Source: Bartonella tamiae Th239
GTDB lineage: Bacteria; Pseudomonadota; Alphaproteobacteria; Rhizobiales; Rhizobiaceae
Length of the DNA: 64,000 nucleotides
Assembly: GCF_000278275.1 (NCBI RefSeq)
Contig: NZ_JH725147.1
Span: forward strand, 856,849-920,848
Direction of reading: 5' to 3'
The notes below the pieces were generated by a model. It made no database searches. It was not told where the DNA came from and saw only the letters and a program-made list of their open reading frames with translations. The translations under genes and the position numbers were made by a program. Below, in pieces: positions 56,059 to 64,000 of the stretch; position 1 is the stretch's first letter; each line of letters begins with the position of its first letter.

Positions 56059-58323
56059 TTATTTCTTAAAGCTGAGAAGTCTTAAAGCATTAAGTGTGAC
56101 TAAAACAGTCGCACCTGTATCAGCCATAATAGCAATCCATAAGCCTGTCATACCGAAAATAGTGGTCAGTAAAAAAATGAATTTTAAACCAAGTGCAAGT
56201 GTCACATTTTGACGAATATTACGCATAGTTGCTCGTGAAAGCTTAATGAGCAGAGCAATATCAACAACACGGTTGCGCAATATTGCTGCATCAGCCGTTT
56301 CTAAAGCAACATCTGTTCCAGAACCCATGGCGATGCCAACATTTGCTGCGGCTAACGCTGGTGCGTCATTAATACCATCTCCTACCATGGCCACGATATT
56401 GTCTTTACTTAAATCTTTGACAGTAACTGCCTTCATTTCAGGCATAAGTTCAGCTTTTACTTTCATATTAAGTTTTTCAGCAATGATAGAACCAGTTCGT
56501 TGATTGTCACCTGTAAGCATAATGCTCTCAATGCCAATTTTTTTTAAAGTATTTATGGCTTCGATAGCGTCGTCTCGCGGTTCATCACGCAAAGCAATAA
56601 TTCCAATTGCGTTACCTTTATATAAAATGACAATAACTGTTTTACCTTCTAATTCTTTTTGCTCAATAATGTATTCAAGTTTCTCATCAATCTTTCCATA
56701 TTCAAGACAAAATCTTGGTGCACCGATAAAAATAGATTGATCCTTCCATGTGGCTTGAATTCCTTTTCCTGCTATGGCACGCACATTTGAAACAGTGAGA
56801 GGATCGATCTTGCGGTTTTTAGCCTCATTTGTAATTGCTATGGCAAGAGGATGACTGGATTCGCGTTCAAGAGCGACCGACAATCTGAGTAAGGTATTTT
56901 CGTCCATTGTCTTTGCCACAATATCCGTAACAATTGGCTGTCCTTTTGTCAGCGTTCCTGTTTTATCAAAGGTTATGCAATTGATTTTTGCTAAAGTTTC
57001 AATCACATTGCCTCCTTTGACTAAAAGGCCATTGCGTGTGCCAGCAGATAGACTAGAGGCAATGGCGGCAGGAACAGAAATGACCAAAGCGCAAGGACAA
57101 CCGATAAGAAGAAGTGTTAACGCACGATATGTCCATTGCATCCACATGCCATCAACAAGTGGCGGGATAACACCAATAAGAATGGCCATGCCTACAATAA
57201 TTGGCATATAGATTTTCGAAAATGAATCGATAAATCTTTGGGTAGGCGCTTTTGCGTCTTGAGCCTCTTCTACGAGAGCGATGATGCGTGCGATTGTATT
57301 ATCGCTTGCTTTTGTTTCCACTCGGATACGTAAGGTCGCATCACTATTGATAGAACCCGCAAAAACTGTGTCATTAATGGTTTTTATAATGGGTATTGAT
57401 TCACCTGTGACAGGCGATTCATCAACGCTTGATGTGCCATCAATAATTATACCATCACCTGCAATACGATCACCGGGACGAACCAAAATAATATCACCAA
57501 TTTTAAGATCATTGGCAGAAATTTCACTAAGCTGACCATTATTTTCGCGCCATGCTTTCTTGGGTGCCAATGCTCCTAATGCTTGAATACCCATGCGCGC
57601 CCTATTTGTAGCGACACCTTCAAGAAGTTCTCCTATACAAAAGAGAAAAACAACGACTGCTGCTTCTTGTGCAGCATTGATAAATAAAGCACCAATTGCA
57701 GCAATCGTCATCAACGTTTCAATCGTAAAGGGGCTTTTATTCCAAAGAGCTGTTAAAGCGTGATACGTTATTGGTATAAGAGAAATGATCGCTGCAAGAG
57801 TGAAAAACCAAAACGAATATGTTGGAAAGAAAAACGATGATATGTAAGCAACAATAAGGAAAAGTCCAGAAAGTATAGCATTTTTTCCTTTTCCTGTTTG
57901 ATACCATTTTTTATCAGCGACAAATCCTTCATTCTTTTGGGGATCCATTTTATGAAGTTTATAGCCTAATGAGGCAACCATTTTTTCTATCTGATGCGAA
58001 TCAAATAAAGTTTCATCTACATTCAATGTAAGTCGTGTACGCGCTAATGAAACATGAACATCTTTTACACCTTTAAGACGACGAACAGTTGATGTGATTT
58101 TCGCAGCACATGCCGCACAATCCATGCCTTCAATGTGCCAAACGCGTGTGTTCTTATCCGTGTTAATTATTTCATCATCTTGCACAATATTGTCGTGATG
58201 ATGATGGCAATGATAACCATTATCATGTTTATGACCACTATTGTGATGATCGTCTATATGCTCTTTATCAAAGGTGTTATTTTGGATTTTTTTAGCAACG
58301 TGTATCATGGACCTTATCTCCAT
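56059..58323 (-). CDS. zntA: P1B-type zinc/cadmium/lead-exporting ATPase
   Basis: A 754-residue inner-membrane metal pump. The N-terminus has a His-rich stretch (HIDDHHNSGHKHDNGYHCHH) and an HMA domain with GMDCAACAAKI (about 69-79). The membrane metal site is CPCALVIS (about 410), the phosphorylation site DKTGTLTKG (about 451), and the hinge VGDGINDAPALAAA. The last helix has DTGATVLVTLNALRLL, whose Asp marks the Zn/Cd/Pb subgroup (P1B-2). Transcription starts at a MerR-type promoter in the short gap to the divergent regulator gene, so metal-induced expression is likely. Start is 58323 or 58308. Confidence 0.94.
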   Translation of the reverse strand: MEIRSMIHVAKKIQNNTFDKEHIDDHHNSGHKHDNGYHCHHHHDNIVQDDEIINTDKNTRVWHIEGMDCAACAAKITSTVRRLKGVKDVHVSLARTRLTLNVDETLFDSHQIEKMVASLGYKLHKMDPQKNEGFVADKKWYQTGKGKNAILSGLFLIVAYISSFFFPTYSFWFFTLAAIISLIPITYHALTALWNKSPFTIETLMTIAAIGALFINAAQEAAVVVFLFCIGELLEGVATNRARMGIQALGALAPKKAWRENNGQLSEISANDLKIGDIILVRPGDRIAGDGIIIDGTSSVDESPVTGESIPIIKTINDTVFAGSINSDATLRIRVETKASDNTIARIIALVEEAQDAKAPTQRFIDSFSKIYMPIIVGMAILIGVIPPLVDGMWMQWTYRALTLLLIGCPCALVISVPAAIASSLSAGTRNGLLVKGGNVIETLAKINCITFDKTGTLTKGQPIVTDIVAKTMDENTLLRLSVALERESSHPLAIAITNEAKNRKIDPLTVSNVRAIAGKGIQATWKDQSIFIGAPRFCLEYGKIDEKLEYIIEQKELEGKTVIVILYKGNAIGIIALRDEPRDDAIEAINTLKKIGIESIMLTGDNQRTGSIIAEKLNMKVKAELMPEMKAVTVKDLSKDNIVAMVGDGINDAPALAAANVGIAMGSGTDVALETADAAILRNRVVDIALLIKLSRATMRNIRQNVTLALGLKFIFLLTTIFGMTGLWIAIMADTGATVLVTLNALRLLSFKK

Positions 58324-58385
58324 GTCTTCAAGACATGACGATGTCTTAACGACATTATTTATACTGGTATTTTCTGTCGTTTTTG

Positions 58386-58416
58386 AATATAATCCCTGTA
58401 GTGACTACAGGTTCAA
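58386..58416 (-). promoter_or_regulatory. MerR-type promoter/operator of zntA
   Basis: On the minus strand the -35 box TTGAAC (58411-58416) and the -10 box TATATT (58386-58391) are separated by exactly 19 bases. The spacer holds the dyad CCTGTAG-TCA-CTACAGG (58395-58411). The long spacer with a central dyad is the hallmark of MerR-family activators (ZntR, CueR, MerR), which untwist the DNA when bound to metal. The regulator gene lies right beside it. Confidence 0.9.
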
Positions 58417-58423
58417 GAGCAAA

Positions 58424-58864
58424 ATGAAAAAAAATTATTTTTCTATTGGCGATCTTTCTAAAATGACTCAGTGTCATATTGAAACGATACGCTATTACGG
58501 TAAAATCGGGTTACTTGATGAAAGTGAACGCACAAATGGTAATCAGCGTCGTTACGTTGAAAAGGATTATAAACGTTTATTGTTTATTCTTCATGCACGT
58601 GATCTTGGTTTTTCAATAGATGCTATAAGGCAATTATTGGATTTATCCAATGATCCAAATCGAGCATGTGGAGAAGCAGATTCAATCGCTGATCGGCAAT
58701 TATTTGAAACGCGAGAGCGCATCAAACGCTTGAAATTACTTGAAAAAGAACTGTTAAAAATGACAAGCCAATGCAAAACTGGGCATAAAATACATGAATG
58801 TAAGGTGATTGAAAGCCTTGCAGATTGTGGGTTTTGTCAAATAAAACATCAAGGTTTTCAATAA
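58424..58864 (+). CDS. MerR-family metal-responsive regulator (ZntR/CadR-like)
   Basis: A 146-residue regulator starting MKKNYFSIGDLSKMTQCHIE, with the winged-helix motif continuing TIRYYGKIGLLDESERTNGNQ. The helical dimer region follows, with RLLFILHARDLGFSIDAIRQLL and NDPNRACGEADSIA. The Cys there and the late Cys residues (SQCKTGHKIHECK, LADCGFCQ) are likely metal ligands. The start is 58424, since the longer open frame would run back through the shared promoter. The gene is divergent from zntA, and the operator dyad ends only 12 bases before its start codon. Metal specificity is inferred from its partner. Confidence 0.93.
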   Translation: MKKNYFSIGDLSKMTQCHIETIRYYGKIGLLDESERTNGNQRRYVEKDYKRLLFILHARDLGFSIDAIRQLLDLSNDPNRACGEADSIADRQLFETRERIKRLKLLEKELLKMTSQCKTGHKIHECKVIESLADCGFCQIKHQGFQ

Positions 58865-59319
58865 ATTATATTATAAAGAAATATGAATTTTATTCATATC
58901 AAAAATAATGTGTGTCAAATTGATTGAAAATATGGAGTCATCATATGACATTTATTTGTCTTTTGCCTCTATAATTTATTCAACTGAATTTATAAAGCCC
59001 ATTTTATCGGTAATTTAATGTGAATTTTTTGATTATATCAATGGAAGCATCATTATTAGGTTTTAAAAAGAAATTTAAAATAAATTTTTATTATCATATC
59101 TCTAAAATGTGTAAATTTAATCGCTGTTCAATCATTGAATTTGAGACGGTATGAAGAGTAATTTTATTTTTTTTATTAAAATGAGGCTTTTGTTTCTTTT
59201 TGTAATGTTTATCAATCATTATTGCTTTACTCATCCTTTCATAATGTCCTAAGTAGATCGCATTATAATAGATCTTAATGGTAAAAATATTCGTTTTGTC
59301 ATAGGGAGAAGTCTGAAGG
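58865..59319. other. Intergenic region between merR and an MFS gene
   Basis: About 455 extremely A+T-rich bases with no credible gene or RNA. A minus-strand open frame (59094-59360) has biased composition and overlaps the next gene start, so it is not accepted. Confidence 0.45.
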
Positions 59320-60657
59320 ATGACTGTAGAACGACGTTTGAATAAAAGTGATATGCGCACACTCGCTTTGTCCTCTTTAGGAGGCGCACTTGAATTTTAT
59401 GATTTTATAATTTTTGTGTTTTTTACCGCAGAAATTTCACGGACAGTTCTACCCGCAGAAATGTCTCCATGGCTTGCCACAACATGGACTTACGGTATTT
59501 TTGCGACAGGTTATCTCATGCGCCCTATTGGTGGGCTTTTTATGGCACACATGGGTGATCGTTTTGGTCGTAAACGTATGTTTACTTTATCTGTTTTATT
59601 GATGTCTGTAGCCACACTTGGCATGGCTTTTGTTCCCACTTATGCGGCTTTGGGCAATGTTGCTCCGTTGATCTTACTTTTATGTAGAATGATGCAAGGT
59701 TTGGCCGTTGGAGGAGAGGTTCCAGGTGCTTGGACATTTGTTGCAGAACATGTACCACAAAAATATGCAGGATTTGCTACAGGGGTTCTTACATCAGGCT
59801 TGTCACTTGGTATTTTGATCGGTTCGATCATTGCTTTTACCATCAATCATAGTATTCATCATAATCTCTTACCTTTGCCAGAACATGTTACGACATTTTG
59901 GGGATGGCGTTTTGCCTTTATACTCGGCGGTATATTTGGTCTTATTGCTGTTTGGCTTCGTCGTTTTCTTGATGAGACTCCTATTTTTAAAGAAATGAAA
60001 CAAAAAAGCACACTGTCGCATGAAGTGCCTTTGAAATTGGTTGTAACAAAACATTTTAATAGTGTTTTGATTTGTATTTTACTGACATGGACATTATCCG
60101 CAGTCATAATGATCGCGACACTTTTAACGCCAAATTATATGCAAATGGCGCCTTATGACTATTCAGCAGATACGGCTTTGGCCGCGAATGCAATCACAAG
60201 TTTATTTTTGATATTTGGAACACCTATTGCTGGATATTTATGCGATCGTCTTGGAAGTGGGAGATTTTTTAGCATTGGCGGTATATTTTTTGCTTGCATC
60301 TCTTATATTTTTTACAGTTTTGCAGGACATTCAGTTGCTACCTTATTCATTCTTTCCGCACTTCTTGGATTGAGTGCAGGTTTTGTTGGTGCGGTTGCAT
60401 ATGTTATGGTACGATCTTTTCCAGCTGCAATTCGCTTTTCTGGTGTGTCATTTTGCTATAATGTTGCTTATGCAATTTTTGGCGGCTTGACGCCTTGGAC
60501 AATCAATCTATTACAGCCGATTATACCATCAATACAAATGTGGTATCTTATTTTCATTGCTCTTCTTTCAAGTGGTATTGGAGTTTATTTATTATTGGCT
60601 AAAGAGAAAAATCAAATGACAATTGGCATTGAAGAGACAAGCCATAAGAATGTTTAA
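59320..60657 (+). CDS. MHS-family MFS transporter (metabolite:H+ symporter)
   Basis: A 445-residue inner-membrane transporter with twelve predicted helices. The first helix motif LGGALEFYDFIIFVFF and the loop motif GDRFGRKRMF are typical of the metabolite:H+ symporter group, which includes proline/betaine, citrate and shikimate carriers. GWRFAFILGGIFGLIAVWLRR and ETPIF continue the pattern. The substrate is not evident. GAAGG just before the ATG is the ribosome-binding site. A second member of the family lies 1.2 kb away on the opposite strand. Confidence 0.9.
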   Translation: MTVERRLNKSDMRTLALSSLGGALEFYDFIIFVFFTAEISRTVLPAEMSPWLATTWTYGIFATGYLMRPIGGLFMAHMGDRFGRKRMFTLSVLLMSVATLGMAFVPTYAALGNVAPLILLLCRMMQGLAVGGEVPGAWTFVAEHVPQKYAGFATGVLTSGLSLGILIGSIIAFTINHSIHHNLLPLPEHVTTFWGWRFAFILGGIFGLIAVWLRRFLDETPIFKEMKQKSTLSHEVPLKLVVTKHFNSVLICILLTWTLSAVIMIATLLTPNYMQMAPYDYSADTALAANAITSLFLIFGTPIAGYLCDRLGSGRFFSIGGIFFACISYIFYSFAGHSVATLFILSALLGLSAGFVGAVAYVMVRSFPAAIRFSGVSFCYNVAYAIFGGLTPWTINLLQPIIPSIQMWYLIFIALLSSGIGVYLLLAKEKNQMTIGIEETSHKNV

Positions 60658-60795
60658 AACGTAGAAGAATATTGATGAAAAACAAGACTGTTCTTGTACT
60701 CAGTCATTTGTCAGTTTAAACACGTATTTGCACAAATCAATGTAGTTAAATCGTTTGATTGTGAAGTTTGCTTTAAAAAACAAGAAGGATACAAA

Positions 60796-61089
60796 ATGGT
60801 TTATTCATTACTTCAAGTCATTGATATGATTTTTAATCTTTATATCATTATATTGATAGCCAGTGCTATCTTTTCTTGGCTTTATGCATTTAATATCATT
60901 AATACACGCAGTCCTGTTGTCGCCGCAATTGGGCAATTTCTTTACCGTGTAACGGAACCAGTCTTAGCGCCTATTCGTCGTTTTTTGCCTAATTTAGGAA
61001 CCGTTGATATTTCTCCAATTATTGTTTTTTTTATTATCTATTTCATTCGTATTTTTATGTGGCGCGCTTATTACGGAATGTTTTTTTGA
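60796..61089 (+). CDS. YggT-family membrane protein
   Basis: A 97-residue inner-membrane protein. The start at 60796 ([20 protein letters not shown]) is fixed by AGAAGGAT. It has a hydrophobic helix, then the family pattern [34 protein letters not shown], and a final helix [18 protein letters not shown]. The role is unproven; relatives have been linked to turgor or septum functions. It is transcribed rightward between two MFS genes. Confidence 0.93.
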   Translation: MVYSLLQVIDMIFNLYIIILIASAIFSWLYAFNIINTRSPVVAAIGQFLYRVTEPVLAPIRRFLPNLGTVDISPIIVFFIIYFIRIFMWRAYYGMFF

Positions 61090-61204
61090 TCAATGTTTTA
61101 CGGGTGCATGAGTATTTCAGTTAAGATTGGTTCATGAGGTTTATAATTAAATCTGAAAACGCAGAAACCTGCAACTTTAATTCAGAATATTTATTCTATT
61201 GCTA

Positions 61205-62515
61205 TTAATCGTAACTTTTAAAGTAGTTTTTCTTAATTGCGCAAAATATTGCACATAATGTCATAACATTACCAATTATCAGATAAAAAGCAGGGGAAAG
61301 CGGATTTTCAGTCACTTTTAACAGCCATGATATAATTATTTGTGCTGTACCACCAAATATCGTAATGCCAAATGTATAAGAAAGCGAAAATCCTGTTGAG
61401 CGGATTGTTTTAGGAAAGCTTTCACATAAAAGAACAACAATTCCTGCTCCACTAATGTTTTGTAAAGCAGTAAAAATACCAATAACAGTAAAAAAAACCA
61501 AAATATTTTCGCTTGTATTGATTAAATACAATCCAGGCCAAAGGAGAATAAGCAGAAATAATCTTGGTATAATGATGGTCTTGGCACGGCCATAATAATC
61601 AGCACAAAGGCCACCTATTAAAGCAAATGTAATCATCACAAAACCTACAAAAACAGTAGTTACCATTGCGAGACTTTCACCAAAATGCAATTCAGTAAGG
61701 GCATAAGTTGTTAAATAATTGAGAAAATATTGCGTTATCGTGCTGCCTGATAAAATAAAAATTCCTGCAATAATAAGCATTGGATAGTTTTTAAAAACAT
61801 AATTTAAAATAGTTTTTGCTGAAAATGACTGTGTTTTATCACTTTGACGATGTGTCTCGTGTAAATGACGACGCATATAAAAGGCAATAGGTAAAATCGT
61901 AAGACCAGCGGCTATTGCTATTCTCCATCCCCAATTTTGAAACTGCTCGGGCTGTAGAATGAGTGACAGTATCGTTCCAATAAGCCCTGCGGCAATTGCG
62001 GCACCTCCTTGAGCAACCATTTGCCAACTGGTGTAAAAAGCGCGTCTATTTTTAGGAGCTGATTCAAGAATAAAAGTAGTTGCAGGTCCTGCCTCACCAC
62101 CCCATGCCAAGCCTTGAGCAAAACGCATGACTAACAGCATTATGGGGGCAAATATGCCAATAGTTTCATAGCCAGGCAATATAACAAGTCCTCCCGTTCC
62201 TGCTGCCATGAGAAACATGGTGAGCAACATAGCAGGTTTGCGGCCTGATTTATCTGCATAGGCACCGATAAATATGGCGCCTAAAGGGCGCGCTACGAAA
62301 CCAACACCAAAAGCTGTAACAGAAAATAATAAGCTAGATAAAGGGTTTTCAGAGGGAAAGAATGTTTGACCGATCATAACTGCAAATGTCGTATAAACGA
62401 TAAAATCATAAAATTCGACAGCGTTTCCTATCGCAACAGCTATAACATCTCGTTGGGAAACATTTTCTGATGGCTTAATTGGCTTATTATACTTATTTTG
62501 CAAATTATGTACCAC
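61205..62515 (-). CDS. Second MHS-family MFS transporter
   Basis: A 436-residue transporter with the MHS start AVAIGNAVEFYDFIVYTTFAV, the loop motif GAYADKSGRKPAM, MRFAQGLAWGGEAGPA and a middle portion WGWRIAIAAGLTILPIAFYMRRHLHET. It is a distant paralogue of the gene at 59320. Substrate unknown. It is convergent with yggT, and its promoter lies in the long A+T-rich gap before ppa. Confidence 0.9.
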   Translation of the reverse strand: MVHNLQNKYNKPIKPSENVSQRDVIAVAIGNAVEFYDFIVYTTFAVMIGQTFFPSENPLSSLLFSVTAFGVGFVARPLGAIFIGAYADKSGRKPAMLLTMFLMAAGTGGLVILPGYETIGIFAPIMLLVMRFAQGLAWGGEAGPATTFILESAPKNRRAFYTSWQMVAQGGAAIAAGLIGTILSLILQPEQFQNWGWRIAIAAGLTILPIAFYMRRHLHETHRQSDKTQSFSAKTILNYVFKNYPMLIIAGIFILSGSTITQYFLNYLTTYALTELHFGESLAMVTTVFVGFVMITFALIGGLCADYYGRAKTIIIPRLFLLILLWPGLYLINTSENILVFFTVIGIFTALQNISGAGIVVLLCESFPKTIRSTGFSLSYTFGITIFGGTAQIIISWLLKVTENPLSPAFYLIIGNVMTLCAIFCAIKKNYFKSYD

Positions 62516-62874
62516 TTCATTTGATTATATATTTTGAATAATGCTTATAGTTATATATATTGTCTTATATAATGTTCATACTATAAAGATTTGTTCTATA
62601 AAATATTAATGGTCATATTACAACATAAATTACTTACATAAATAAGTAAAAAAAAATCTGTGTTATGGTTACTACTCTAACTTAAAAAATTATGATCATA
62701 GATGTCATTTCATATATGGTTTGAATATATTTTATAAAAAACTAGAAACAGTCCGATGTTCATTTAATTATTATTGAAAATGATAATAACGCTATTAAAA
62801 AAACACTCTATGTTTTTCAAAGAGCGTTTTTTAATAGTATTATGAAATTAAGTAATGATCGTTCAGCTTATCAA
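62516..62874. other. Intergenic region with the ppa terminator
   Basis: About 360 very A+T-rich bases with no gene. Besides the ppa terminator at its right end, the left part must contain the promoter of the minus-strand MFS gene. Confidence 0.45.
62792..62839 (-). terminator. Terminator downstream of ppa
   Basis: A long imperfect hairpin (TATTAAAAAAACACTCT with AGAGCGTTTTTTAATA, 11-base loop) lies 35 bases after the ppa stop. A- and T-runs on both sides allow action on either strand; its place suits ppa on the minus strand. Confidence 0.75.
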
Positions 62875-63408
62875 TTATTGAGCGGAGCTGGCTCTTTCAA
62901 TTGCTTGCTTGACCAATTCACGGGCAAAATCTTCATCACGCCAGCCTCCGATTTTAACCCATTTACCAGGTTCTAAATCCTTGTAATGCTCAAAGAAATG
63001 CTCGATCTGTTTTAAAGTGATTTCAGGCATATCTGCATAATCATGAATATCAACATAACGTTGTGTTAATTTTGGTGTTGGAACAGCAATAATTTTTTCA
63101 TCTTTACCGCCATCATCTTCCATGATTAAAGCGCCGATTGGGCGTACATTGATAACACAACCAGGAACTAGCTGGCGGGTATTACAAACCAAAACGTCAA
63201 TTGGGTCACCGTCTTCTGACAATGTATGGGGAACAAAACCGTAATTACCAGGATAAAACATAGGTGTGTAAAGAAAACGGTCAACAAAGAGTGCGCCTGA
63301 TTCCTTATCCATTTCATATTTTATCGGTTGTCCACCGACAGGCACTTCGATAATAACATTGACATCTTCTGGAGGATGTTTGCCAATCGGAATTGCATTA
63401 ATATTCAT
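62875..63408 (-). CDS. ppa: Inorganic pyrophosphatase
   Basis: A 177-residue soluble enzyme splitting pyrophosphate. The start at 63408 ([20 protein letters not shown]) is chosen from the AAAGGATAT ribosome-binding site; the longer open frame to 63444 is not needed. Metal and substrate residues are seen in [40 protein letters not shown] and [20 protein letters not shown]. The length is right for family I. It follows typA on the minus strand after a 63-base gap. Confidence 0.97.
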   Translation of the reverse strand: MNINAIPIGKHPPEDVNVIIEVPVGGQPIKYEMDKESGALFVDRFLYTPMFYPGNYGFVPHTLSEDGDPIDVLVCNTRQLVPGCVINVRPIGALIMEDDGGKDEKIIAVPTPKLTQRYVDIHDYADMPEITLKQIEHFFEHYKDLEPGKWVKIGGWRDEDFARELVKQAIERASSAQ

Positions 63409-63471
63409 AAAGATATCCTTTCCAATATAGAGATCATACATCATAAATGAGAATTTTGTGATGTTATAAAA

Positions 63472-64000
63472 TTAGGATTGATTTGAAAGACGTGATTTTT
63501 CAAAACGTTTGCGCTCATTAGGATCAAGGTATAGCTTACGAAGGCGAATATTTTTAGGTGTTACTTCAACAAGTTCATCATTTTGAATCCAGGATAATGC
63601 GCGTTCTAAAGTCATCCTAATAGGTGGAGTTAATTTTACAGCTTCATCTTTGCCTGCAGCGCGAACATTAGTAAGTTTTTTACCTTTTAAAACATTCACT
63701 TCCAAATCATTATCACGTGAATGGATGCCAATAATCATACCTTGATAAACCTTAACTCCAGCATCAATGATCATAGGTCCACGGTCTTCCAAATTAAAAA
63801 GAGCGTAAGCTACGGCTTCACCATTATCATTAGATGTTAAAACGCCGTTGATACGACCGCCGATTTCACCTTTATATGGCTCATAAGCGTGAAATAAACG
63901 ATTCATAATAGCCGTCCCACGTGTATCAGTCAAAAGCTCTGATTGATAGCCAATAAGACCACGTGTAGGGGCATGAAACACCATACGGACACGATTACCA
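63472..64000 (-). CDS. typA: Ribosome-binding GTPase TypA/BipA (C-terminal part)
   Basis: The gene enters from the right edge; only the last 176 residues are visible. They hold VRMVFHAPTRGLIGYQSELL, DTRGTAIMNRLFHAYEPYKG, RINGVLTSNDNGEAVAYALF, and the C-terminal TPPIRMTLERALSWIQNDEL, all typical of the TypA tail that binds the ribosome. No stop lies upstream in frame before 64000, so the GTPase domain is outside the window. It is on the same strand as ppa. Confidence 0.96.
   Translation of the reverse strand, partial: GNRVRMVFHAPTRGLIGYQSELLTDTRGTAIMNRLFHAYEPYKGEIGGRINGVLTSNDNGEAVAYALFNLEDRGPMIIDAGVKVYQGMIIGIHSRDNDLEVNVLKGKKLTNVRAAGKDEAVKLTPPIRMTLERALSWIQNDELVEVTPKNIRLRKLYLDPNERKRFEKSRLSNQS

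Noticed and set aside
59094-59360. A minus-strand 88-codon frame in the gap before the MFS gene
   Set aside because: Very A+T-biased composition, overlaps the start and ribosome-binding site of the next gene, and resembles nothing known.
1-64000. CRISPR arrays, rRNA genes and prophage structural genes
   Set aside because: No regularly spaced direct repeats, no rRNA sequence, and no capsid, tail or terminase genes were seen.

Overview
The window is an A+T-rich alphaproteobacterial (Rhizobiales) chromosome segment, most likely Bartonella or a close relative. The main pointer is the ctpA - rppH/ialA - ialB series near 53.4-56.0 kb, a known Bartonella arrangement. The rest of the housekeeping content fits: rpmH-rnpA-yidC-engB, metH, proB-proA-nadD-rsfS-rlmH and ppa-typA. 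The species cannot be fixed from sequence alone.

Positions 1 to about 15,600 are a mosaic mobile island ending at the 3' end of a tRNA-Leu(CAG) gene (15610-15694, minus strand). From the left it holds the start of a MobC-like mobilisation gene, an intact IS3-family element with a clear slippery heptamer, and a decayed second IS3 transposase. Next comes a compact peptide-modification locus: a 50-codon RiPP precursor, a radical SAM/SPASM maturase and an exported peptidase with two D-T-G motifs. Then follow a hypothetical gene, an AlpA-type regulator, a toprim/zinc-finger primase gene split by an in-frame amber codon, a DUF3987 primase-helicase-like gene, a small downstream gene, a repeat-bearing non-coding stretch, and a single-chain type ISP restriction-modification enzyme of 1632 residues. 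Most island replication, mobilisation and restriction genes look more G+C-rich than the chromosome. The RiPP genes and the presumed target-recognition part of the restriction enzyme are clearly A+T-rich, so the island has several origins. No integrase or relaxase lies inside the window, so the island should continue leftward.

From 15.6 kb onward the content is core chromosome. gpmA-dapB are followed by a divergent sugar porter, then a minus-strand run of gst-queG-SDR-mepA-glk, then uppP. The minus-strand rpmH-rnpA-yidC-engB ribosome and membrane-insertion cluster follows, then a DUF4105 membrane protein, a secreted alpha/beta hydrolase, apbC/mrp, pyrF, a CoA-transferase broken by a one-base frameshift, rsmI-yraN, metH (behind a perfect 24-bp palindrome) and a ProC-like gene. 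A fused mannose-1-phosphate guanylyltransferase / AGE-type isomerase is next. It is followed by ppx-rlmE, obgE-proB-proA-nadD-rsfS-rlmH, an EnvC-like factor overlapping ctpA, rppH, ialB, a zinc-type P1B ATPase with a divergent MerR regulator sharing a textbook 19-bp-spacer promoter, two MHS-type MFS transporters flanking yggT, ppa, and the 3' part of typA at the right edge.

The best candidate for an undescribed system is the RiPP locus at 3367-5722. Its precursor has a Gly-Gly followed by tandem aromatic-X-X motifs as in three-residue-cyclophane (XYE/triceptide) peptides, but the usual C39 transporter-peptidase is absent and a signal-peptide-bearing aspartic peptidase takes its place.
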